This document shows, piece after piece, positions 7,701-11,961 of a DNA stretch of 11,961 bases; position 1 is the first letter of the stretch; each line of letters starts with the position of its first letter. The stretch covers positions 1 to 11,961 of the forward strand of contig DATAXV010000223.1 in the NCBI GenBank assembly GCA_036272915.1, written 5' to 3'. Under the pieces are notes generated by a model, which made no database searches, was not told where the DNA came from, and worked only from the letters and a program-made list of their open reading frames with translations. The translations under genes were made by a program, and so were the position numbers. Source of the stretch: DATAXV01 sp036272915 (lineage in GTDB: Bacteria; Chloroflexota; Dormibacteria; Dormibacterales; Dormibacteraceae).

Positions 7701-9002
7701 CGAGGCGAATCCGTTGAGCTGGTCGACCATGACGTTGATCGTGTTCTTGAGCTCGAGGATCTCGCCCTTGACGTCGACCGTCACCTTCTTGGAGAGGTCG
7801 CCGTTGGCGACGGCCGTCGTCACCTCGGCGATGTTCCGGATCTGCTGGGTCAGCTGGGCGGCGAGAAGGTTGACGTTGTCGGTCAGGTCGACCCAGATGC
7901 CGGCAGCGCCGGGGACGTGGGCCTGGCCGCCGAGCTCACCCTCGGTGCCGACCTCGCGGGCGACGCGGGTGACCTCCGAGCCGAAGGCGTTGAGCCGGTC
8001 GACCATGGCGTTGATCGTGTTCTTGAGCTCCAGGATCTCGCCCTGGCCCTCGACCGTGATCTTCTGCGAGAGGTCGCCGTTGGCCACCGCCGTCGTCACC
8101 TGGGCGATGTTCCGCACCTGGACGGTGAGGTTGTTCGCCATCTGGTTGACGTTGTCGGTCAGGTCCTTCCAGACGCCGGACACACCGGAGACGGTGGCCT
8201 GCCCGCCGAGCTGGCCCTCGGTGCCCACCTCGCGGGCGACGCGGGTCACCTCGGCGGCGAAGGTGTTGAGCTGGTCGACCATGACGTTCATGGTGTTCTT
8301 GAGCTGGAGGATCTCCCCCTGGCCCTCGACCGTGATCTTCTGCGAGAGGTCGCCGTTGGCCACCGCCGTCGTCACCTGAGCGATGTTGCGGACCTGGGCG
8401 GTCAGGTTGTTCGCCATCTGGTTGACGTTGTCGGTCAGGTCCTTCCAGACGCCGTAGACGCTGGAGACCGTTGCCTGGCCGCCGAGCTGGCCCTCGGTGC
8501 CCACCTCGCGGGCGACGCGGGTCACCTCGGCGGCGAAGGCGGAGAGCTGGCCGACCATGGTGTTGACGGTGCGGGCGGTTCCCGCGAACTGGCCCCGCAG
8601 CGGTCCTCCGTCCACCTCCATGGGCACGGTCTGGGTCAGGTCGCCGTTGGCCACGGCACCGATGACGCGCGCGATCTCATCGTTGGGCCGGGTCAGGTCG
8701 CCGACGAGGTCGTTGACCGCCCGCTCCGCGCGGGCCCACTCGCCGAGGCCGCCGGCGCTCTGCACGCGCTCCCCGGCGCGGCCCTCCTTGCCGACGAGGT
8801 GGCCGACGCGCTCCAGCTCGTCGGCGAAGCGGTCGCTCTCCGCGATCACCTCGTTCAGGGTGTCCGCGATCTTCCCGGCGACGCCGGTCCAGTTGGCCGG
8901 TAGCCGCGCTGAGAAATCACCCGCCCGGAAGGCGAGCAGAACCTCGAGGAGCTGGTCGGTGTCCAGCTCCTCCTGATACATGGCGGTATCGGACCGTTGC
9001 AT
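4698..9002 (-). CDS. Poly-HAMP GAF hybrid histidine kinase with three receiver domains (group III/Nik1-like)
   Basis: The protein has 1434 residues and no membrane segment. Domain order: N-terminal HAMP (about 15-58); a diverged repeat (about 59-155); four 92-residue repeats (156-247, 248-339, 340-431, 432-523), each pairing a VTRVAREVGTEG-type HAMP with a TAVANGDLS-type HAMP; GAF (about 545-690); coiled coil (about 695-765); HisKA with SHELRTPLN (His775); HATPase with an N box at 890-898, G1 DTGIGI (935-940) and G2 GGTGLGL (964-970). Three receivers follow. REC1 has acids 1047-1049, Asp1091 and Lys1141. REC2 (about 1162-1282) keeps Asp1213 but lacks the KP lysine. REC3 has Asp1319-1321, Asp1364, Thr1394 and Lys1416. 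The ATG at 9002 is chosen over the upstream frame opening (9122) because GGAGG lies 5 nt before it. Fungal group III kinases with this repeat layout sense osmotic stress. It is the first gene of an operon with the REC-kinase and a membrane peptide, and diverges from an MscS gene. Confidence 0.95.
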   Translation of the reverse strand: MQRSDTAMYQEELDTDQLLEVLLAFRAGDFSARLPANWTGVAGKIADTLNEVIAESDRFADELERVGHLVGKEGRAGERVQSAGGLGEWARAERAVNDLVGDLTRPNDEIARVIGAVANGDLTQTVPMEVDGGPLRGQFAGTARTVNTMVGQLSAFAAEVTRVAREVGTEGQLGGQATVSSVYGVWKDLTDNVNQMANNLTAQVRNIAQVTTAVANGDLSQKITVEGQGEILQLKNTMNVMVDQLNTFAAEVTRVAREVGTEGQLGGQATVSGVSGVWKDLTDNVNQMANNLTVQVRNIAQVTTAVANGDLSQKITVEGQGEILELKNTINAMVDRLNAFGSEVTRVAREVGTEGELGGQAHVPGAAGIWVDLTDNVNLLAAQLTQQIRNIAEVTTAVANGDLSKKVTVDVKGEILELKNTINVMVDQLNGFASEVTRVAREVGTEGKLGGQAQVPGVAGTWEDLTDNVNQLADTLTEQIRAIADVATAVTEGDLTRSINVEAAGEVAVLKDKVNVMIRNLRETTRRNTEQDWLKTHLARFNRMLQGQRDLEAVSGMILSELARLVSAQHGVFYIVDQARPEAAVLRYRAGYAYRHRPGLPDHLHFGEGLVGQCAVEKRKVLLEAVPDDYIQVSSGLGAAPPKSIIILPVLFEGEVRAVIELASVQRFSSLHQDFLDQLTDSIGVVINTIQANRRTEALLEQSQSLAGELQTQQEELRHTNEELEQKAQLLAEQNVEVERKNLEVEHARLSLEEKAEQLAVTSRYKSEFMANMSHELRTPLNSMLILAEQLAENPNGNLTPRQIEFAKIVWSSGQDLLALINDILDLSKIESGTVSLDVTEESFATLGDVLERSFRPVAEAKRLDFAIHVEPGLDRLRTDSKRLQQVLKNLLSNAVKFTAQGGVELRMRTATSGWDLSETHLAGSGHVVAFDVIDTGIGIPRGKQEVIFEAFKQADGTTSRKYGGTGLGLSISRELVRLLGGQMEVESEQGVGSRFTVFLPSEAPQVLEEVAGKGRRRASDGDGHPLAIADDRESVRPGDPVLLIVEDDPNFAKILLDLARANGFRAVVSRDGKDAIDFAHRLRPAAVTLDIGLRDISGWRVLEALRQDPRTELTPVHVVSVFEEAGERVFGEQVASFHAKPVSRQTLEHLFKTLARPGSARPRVLHVVSEERRDGGIQEAAAHAGLEVVEATSAEAARQALRSEPIDCLLLDLELPEGLDLLRRVQESPRLRALSVVAAGAGELAEQARTTLARHEGAVAVVTTVSAEELLGEVERVVVREVHPQAPVPDATPALDATADGAADGDESLRGHLALVVDDDIRNVFAMTALLERYGMRVVSAESGDEALERLHHESGIEVVILDVMMPGKDGYTTLGEIRAIPDLRALPVVAVTAKAMKGDRERCLEAGATDYVAKPVVPGRLLATLREVLDLT
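7434..8537 (-). repeat. Four tandem 276-bp repeats encoding HAMP pairs
   Basis: The kinase gene contains four consecutive in-frame 276-bp units (8537-8262, 8261-7986, 7985-7710, 7709-7434), each encoding 92 residues, with a diverged fifth copy further 5'. The first two units are the closest: I count 84 of 92 residues identical. A 62-bp stretch is identical at 8041-8102 and 8317-8378, exactly 276 bp apart. The last unit is the most diverged. The units are in-frame coding repeats, not a mobile element. Confidence 0.92.
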
Positions 9003-9169
9003 GCCGCCCTCCTTGTCCATCTGTCTTGCCACAGGGCCCCCCGCGACGCACCCTGCGGTTCTGGCCGCGCAGGCCAAGGATACGGTTCCACGACGCGAGG
9101 CGTCCTGATTCGGCCCCCCCACCCCCTCGCTTCGCCCGGGCGTTGGGCGGTAGCATCGGCAGGGTCAAA
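9003..9169. promoter_or_regulatory. Divergent intergenic region between the poly-HAMP kinase and mscS-like genes
   Basis: This 167-bp gap must carry promoters for both the kinase operon and the channel gene unless they lie inside coding sequence. The kinase ribosome binding site is at 9008-9012 on the minus strand (GGAGG). A run of seven Cs lies at 9114-9120. A TAGCAT at 9151-9156 is a possible -10 for the channel gene, but no good -35 precedes it. I cannot name a sigma factor or operator. Confidence 0.4.
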
Positions 9170-10009
9170 GTGCGTACACGACTGATCCGCACGTCCGTCG
9201 CGGTCGTGCTGCTGCTCCTACTGCTCAGCTTCCAGCAGGTGATCTTCGACTTCGGCAAGGGGTGGCCGGCCTACGACGAGACGCTCCTGAAGATCGCTCT
9301 CTTCGTGGTCGCCGCCGCGCTCGGAGGCTTCGCCGTCCGCGAGGGGACGTCGTTCCTGACCGGGCGCATGGACGATCCCCAGGCGGGGGTGGTCTGGCGG
9401 AACCTCCTCAGCTGGGTCCTCTACTGCGTGCTGGGCCTGGTCGTCGCCGCCAACCTCGGCATCAACCTCAACAGCCTCCTCTTCGGGGGCGCCATCATCG
9501 GCGTCGTCATCGCCGCCGCCGCCCAGGCCTCGCTGGGAAACTTCTTCGCCGGCCTGGTCCTGCTCATGTCCCGGCCCTACCGAATCGGCGCCCCCCTCCG
9601 GGTGCGCTTCTCGGGGACCGACTACGAGGGCACGACCATCGACCAGAACGCGCTCTACCTGACCATGCGCCTGGCCAACGGCGAGATCCTGCGCATGCCC
9701 AACCAGGCGGTCATCACCTCGCCGCTCTTCACCGGCCGGCCCCCCATGCAGGCGACGTTGACGCTGACGCTCGACCAGCAGGCGGACCTCGAGCGGCTGC
9801 GGAGACGGGTGGAGTCGGAGCTGGGCGTCGCCCATGCCCAGGTCGTGCTCACGCCGAAGACCATCGACGGGACCGCCAACGGCAAGCTCACCTGCGATCT
9901 CGAGGTGCGCTGCAACCAGCCGGTCGCGCTGAGCAAGCTGACCCGGGCCCTGCAGGCGGCTCTCGAGATGAGGGCGACGGAGACGGACGCGGTCAGCACG
10001 ACCTCGTGA
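9170..10009 (+). CDS. MscS-family small-conductance mechanosensitive channel
   Basis: MscS channels open under membrane tension and release solutes during hypo-osmotic shock. The 279-residue product is close in length to E. coli MscS (286). It has hydrophobic segments at about 8-26, 39-56, 79-94 and the pore helix 103-132. The pore helix holds the family pattern GGAIIGVVIAAAAQASLGN, with Gln119, Asn124 and Gly128 at the usual positions. RPYRIGAPLRV (about 135-145) opens the beta domain, and LANGEILRMPNQAVI is the family's conserved beta-domain segment. Ala120 replaces the hinge glycine (Gly113 in E. coli). The frame is open from 9026, but that extension is Arg/Pro-rich and lies in the divergent promoter gap. 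The GTG at 9170, just before the first membrane helix and 6 nt after AGGG, is preferred although its ribosome binding site is weak. It is divergent from the poly-HAMP kinase and convergent with a response regulator (6-bp gap). Confidence 0.92.
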   Translation: MRTRLIRTSVAVVLLLLLLSFQQVIFDFGKGWPAYDETLLKIALFVVAAALGGFAVREGTSFLTGRMDDPQAGVVWRNLLSWVLYCVLGLVVAANLGINLNSLLFGGAIIGVVIAAAAQASLGNFFAGLVLLMSRPYRIGAPLRVRFSGTDYEGTTIDQNALYLTMRLANGEILRMPNQAVITSPLFTGRPPMQATLTLTLDQQADLERLRRRVESELGVAHAQVVLTPKTIDGTANGKLTCDLEVRCNQPVALSKLTRALQAALEMRATETDAVSTTS

Positions 10010-10015
10010 GGGTCG

Positions 10016-10429
10016 CTACTCCTCGAACGCCCCCAGCGGGCTCGACCACTTCTCCACGCCCTGCGAGAGTTCGGCGGGCGTGACGTTGGCCTTGATCAGG
10101 TACTCGAGCGCACCCATGTGCAGGCCCCGGGTGCGGAACTCGTCCTCCCCGTAGTTGCTGAGGATGACGACCGGCAACTCGTGCGTCCGCTCGGCGGCGC
10201 GCAGCCGCTCCAGCACGGTCAAGCCGTCCACCTTGGGCAGGCGGATGTCGAGGAACACCAGGTCGGGCAGGTCCTCCGACATGAGAAGGTCGAGCGCCTC
10301 CTGTCCGTCGCCGGCCAGCTGCACGCTGTAGCCGTCCATCTCCAGCTTCAGCCGGTACATGTCCGCGAAGGCGGGGTCGTCCTCGACGAAGAGGACCTTG
10401 ACCTCGTCCACTCGCTCTGGGTTGCTCAT
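10016..10429 (-). CDS. Single-domain response regulator (CheY/Spo0F-like)
   Basis: The 137-residue product is one receiver domain with no output domain. The acidic pocket is VEDDP (Glu16/Asp17/Asp18) and the phospho-acceptor is Asp61 in FLDIRLPKVDG. The switch residue is Ser91 in VILSNYG, and Lys113 lies in YLIKAN, where Ala replaces the usual Pro after Lys. The C-terminal helix (TPAELSQGVEKW, about 117-128) completes the fold. The ATG at 10429 is preceded by AAGGAGGAAGC. The open frame continues upstream to 10573, but that part is a low-complexity extension unlike receiver domains. Such proteins act as phosphate shuttles, or bind a target protein once phosphorylated. A cognate kinase could be any of the kinases nearby, since none here has a dedicated DNA-binding regulator. 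The start also overlaps the stop of a possible upstream small ORF. Confidence 0.93.
   Translation of the reverse strand: MSNPERVDEVKVLFVEDDPAFADMYRLKLEMDGYSVQLAGDGQEALDLLMSEDLPDLVFLDIRLPKVDGLTVLERLRAAERTHELPVVILSNYGEDEFRTRGLHMGALEYLIKANVTPAELSQGVEKWSSPLGAFEE
10023..10045. terminator. Imperfect hairpin just past the mscS-like stop
   Basis: TCGA (10023-10026) plus GCCC (10029-10032) can pair with GGGC (10038-10041) plus TCGA (10042-10045), leaving a 2-nt bulge and a 5-nt loop. It is 13 nt after the channel stop and within the last codons of the convergent response regulator. There is no T tract, so the call is weak. Confidence 0.28.
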
Positions 10430-10548
10430 GCTTCCTCCTTGCTCACCCGCCACCCGCGTCGAAGCAGGGCGATCGGGGGCCCGATCTTGCGTCGCACCAT
10501 CTTTCTCACCCGCAGCACGCTGGCAGCATCCGCCGCCGCTCTCTCCAT
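10426..10548 (-). CDS. Possible 40-residue basic leader ORF upstream of the response regulator
   Basis: An ORF starting at the ATG at 10548 ends in a TGA that overlaps the response regulator ATG as ATGA, the classical arrangement for translational coupling. The peptide is basic and amphipathic, with VLRVRKMVRRK (about 11-21), PPIALLRRGWRV (about 24-35) and a terminal SKEEA. Roughly three quarters of its third positions are G or C. It would start some 35 nt into the transcript from the promoter at 10590-10617. No strong ribosome binding site precedes it, and the in-frame ATG at 10500 (MVRRK) is an alternative start. It may be only the regulator's untranslated leader. Confidence 0.3.
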   Translation of the reverse strand: MERAAADAASVLRVRKMVRRKIGPPIALLRRGWRVSKEEA

Positions 10549-11013
10549 CCATCCCACGAGACAAGGCCGGCACGCGACCTCATACAGGCACGATAGCCAC
10601 TCGTCGCCGGATGTCAAGCACCACTCACCTATCGGCGGATGACCGGTCACAGGGTACACGCTCGGGGATTCGCCCACCCACCCCACGGCTTGGGGAAAAA
10701 GTGGGAAATCCTGTGTCACGGGCCCTTTGGGCATGGCATGATCCTGGTTGGGGCGGGATAAGGAAGTAGTCTTCAGATCCTGCATCGAGCGGCCAGCATG
10801 GGCGTTGGGTCTGGTGACCCGGGGCACGCCTTCGCTGGAGGGGGCAATGAGCAACGGCGGAAGAAGCTGGCCCCACGCACTCATGTGTGTGTGGCTGGAA
10901 CGACGACGGACGACGGGATGGATCCGCTGAGGGGGCAGACGCAGCCCGGCGACGCAGGCGGCGTGGAGCCTACGCGCCCTCCATCTCATCCGGCCAACGG
11001 GGGCAGAAAGCGG
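10549..11013. other. Intergenic stretch without a convincing gene
   Basis: This 465-bp stretch between divergent genes is lower in GC than its surroundings and lacks the codon bias of the flanking genes in all frames. Apart from the minus-strand promoter at 10590-10617, it holds two similar blocks, TGGGGAAA (10691-10698) and TGGGAAA (10702-10708), 11 bp apart. It also holds a 27-codon plus-strand ORF at 10847-10930 preceded by GGAGGGGG. The frame of the downstream kinase is open back to 10762, but its codon bias appears only after about 11125. I recognise no riboswitch or tRNA here. Confidence 0.5.
10590..10617 (-). promoter_or_regulatory. Sigma-70-like promoter for the response regulator
   Basis: The minus strand reads TTGACA (10617-10612), a 16-nt spacer, then TATCGT (10595-10590). 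The -35 is a perfect consensus and the -10 matches at four of six bases. It points to the response regulator and would give a leader of about 150 nt before the ATG at 10429. This is the clearest promoter in the window. Confidence 0.6.
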
Positions 11014-11961
11014 ATGAAGACGGCTGACGGCGATTTGCGGTCGGCGTTGACTCGGCGTGTCCCCTTGGGAAGCGTCGAGAGCGGCCCGCCGCCGCGACTT
11101 CGACCCGAGGTCCCCTCGCTCAACGTGGCTCGCGCGCAGCACCGCGTGATGGAGGCGCTGCAGGCGATCTCACGGCACCTCGAGGCCGAGCCCAGCGAGG
11201 CGGACTGCCTGCGCCGGCTGAGCCGGACGCTGGCCGACGTCTCCGGCGCCCGCCGCTGCGTCCTCTTCCTGCTCGACCCCGAGGGGCGCTCGCTGCGCCC
11301 GCAGCTGGAGGCCTGGAACGTCGACCCGGCCCTGCTCGCCGGCCTGCCGCCGGTGCCCTGCGACCGCGACGGCCGCGATCGGGGCGGAAGCGTCGTCTAC
11401 GGCGACCAGGTCTTCTGGAACTCGCCCGAGAACCGCGGCGAGCACGACCACTGCCGCCGGCTGGTGGAGGCGGTCGGGGCCAGGGACGCGATGGCCGTGG
11501 CCTGGAAGGCGGGGTCGGATCGCCTGGGAGCGATCGCCGTCTTCGACGCCGGCTCCGGCGCCTTCGACGAGGAGGACGCCTGGGTCCTGCAGGTCGCCGG
11601 GCTCAGCGCGGGGCTGATCTGGCAGCAGAAGCGGGCCGAGATCGAGCTCCACGGCCTCCGCGATCGCGAGGCCACCCAGCTGCGGCTGGAGGCGGAGCGG
11701 ATGGCCGAGCTGGAGCAGGTCAAGACCAACTTTCTGAACATGGCCTCGCACGAGCTGCGGGGGCCGGTCGGGGTGGCCAGAGGCTACCTGTCCATGGTCC
11801 GCGACGGCGACTTCGGCGAGATCGAGGGACAGCTGCAGGCCCCGCTCGAGATGGTCGGGGCCAAGGTCGACCAGATCTGGCGCCTGGTTGAGCTGATGGT
11901 GGACGCCTCCCGGCAGGAGAAGAGCCGGGTCCCGCTGCGCCTGGAGGCGCTCGACCTGCGT
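11014..11961 (+). CDS. GAF-domain histidine kinase (partial, 3' end cut by window edge)
   Basis: The visible 316 residues form a soluble sensor kinase. A low-complexity N terminus (1-37) leads into a GAF-like domain (about 40-205). This holds RRCVLFLLDPEGRSL, a VVYGDQVFWNSPE strand-loop, LGAIAVFDAG and FDEEDAWVLQ near its end. A coiled-coil linker (about 207-240) joins it to a DHp domain with NMASHELRGP (His246) and GYLSM; the ATPase domain lies beyond the edge. There is no membrane segment. The ATG at 11014 is a tentative start, with GGGGG 11-15 nt upstream. Other in-frame starts are ATG 10798, ATG 10918 and GTG 11125, and strong G/C third-position bias begins only near 11125. The DHp motif is shared with the kinases at 1-664 and 3496-4701. 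The GAF ligand is unknown. It diverges from the response regulator, which may be its partner. Confidence 0.85.
   Translation, partial: MKTADGDLRSALTRRVPLGSVESGPPPRLRPEVPSLNVARAQHRVMEALQAISRHLEAEPSEADCLRRLSRTLADVSGARRCVLFLLDPEGRSLRPQLEAWNVDPALLAGLPPVPCDRDGRDRGGSVVYGDQVFWNSPENRGEHDHCRRLVEAVGARDAMAVAWKAGSDRLGAIAVFDAGSGAFDEEDAWVLQVAGLSAGLIWQQKRAEIELHGLRDREATQLRLEAERMAELEQVKTNFLNMASHELRGPVGVARGYLSMVRDGDFGEIEGQLQAPLEMVGAKVDQIWRLVELMVDASRQEKSRVPLRLEALDLR

Noticed and set aside
4941..8903. A 1320-codon open frame on the plus strand opposite the poly-HAMP kinase
   Set aside because: It is an antisense shadow: high GC and third-position bias remove stops from the opposite strand. Its product is a repetitive Gly/Leu/Asp/Val-rich mirror of the HAMP repeats with no recognisable fold, while the minus strand gives a complete multi-domain kinase.
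9003..9122. 40-residue N-terminal extension of the poly-HAMP kinase
   Set aside because: The extension falls in the divergent promoter gap and has no family similarity. A strong GGAGG with a 5-nt spacer marks the ATG at 9002.
9218..9835. 205-codon minus-strand frame opposite the mscS-like gene
   Set aside because: Antisense shadow with a Gly/Asp/Glu/Val-rich product; the plus strand encodes a complete MscS channel.
10691..10708. MraZ-box-like TGGG repeats
   Set aside because: MraZ sites are usually three or more regularly spaced TGGG repeats upstream of mraZ and the division cluster. Only two copies with different spacing are here and no division genes are near, so I report the repeat without that name.
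10549..11142. Upstream part of a 238-codon minus-strand frame through the long intergenic stretch
   Set aside because: Little third-position G/C bias, a mixed low-complexity product, and it would start inside the coding region of the right-edge kinase on the other strand. Only the last 40 codons are kept as a tentative leader ORF.

Overview
The window is GC-rich throughout, with G or C at most third codon positions, GTG and TTG starts, and strong AGGAGG-type ribosome binding sites. This fits a high-GC free-living bacterium, for example from the Actinobacteriota or the Chloroflexota/Dormibacterota-like groups. The sequence alone does not settle the phylum. I see no mobile element, CRISPR array, rRNA or tRNA gene.

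The main content is signal transduction: four histidine kinases and one stand-alone receiver protein in 12 kb. On the left (1-1209, minus strand) a sensorless kinase, cut by the window edge, follows an unrecognised 163-residue protein. Diverging from these is a GT87/DUF2029-type membrane glycosyltransferase (1302-2558). It converges on a RidA-family deaminase gene (2616-2993), with a GC-rich hairpin between them. A small charged protein (3151-3330) then converges on a three-gene minus-strand operon.

That operon reads from right to left. First is a large soluble poly-HAMP hybrid kinase (9002 down to 4698: tandem HAMP repeats, GAF, coiled coil, kinase core, three receiver domains). Next is a receiver-kinase fusion that overlaps it by ATGA (4701-3496). 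Last is a 52-residue membrane peptide starting 2 nt further on (3493-3335). Across a 167-bp divergent gap lies an MscS-type channel gene (9170-10009). The kinase has the layout of the fungal group III (Nik1) osmosensing kinases, so pairing it with a mechanosensitive channel suggests an osmotic-stress module. That is inference.

The channel gene converges on a single-domain response regulator (10429-10016). The regulator has a recognisable sigma-70-like promoter and a possible translationally coupled leader ORF. A roughly 470-bp stretch without a convincing gene follows, then a GAF-containing kinase that runs off the right edge. None of the signalling proteins carries a DNA-binding or enzymatic output domain, and no Hpt domain is present. 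The output must lie outside the window, or act through protein-protein contacts.
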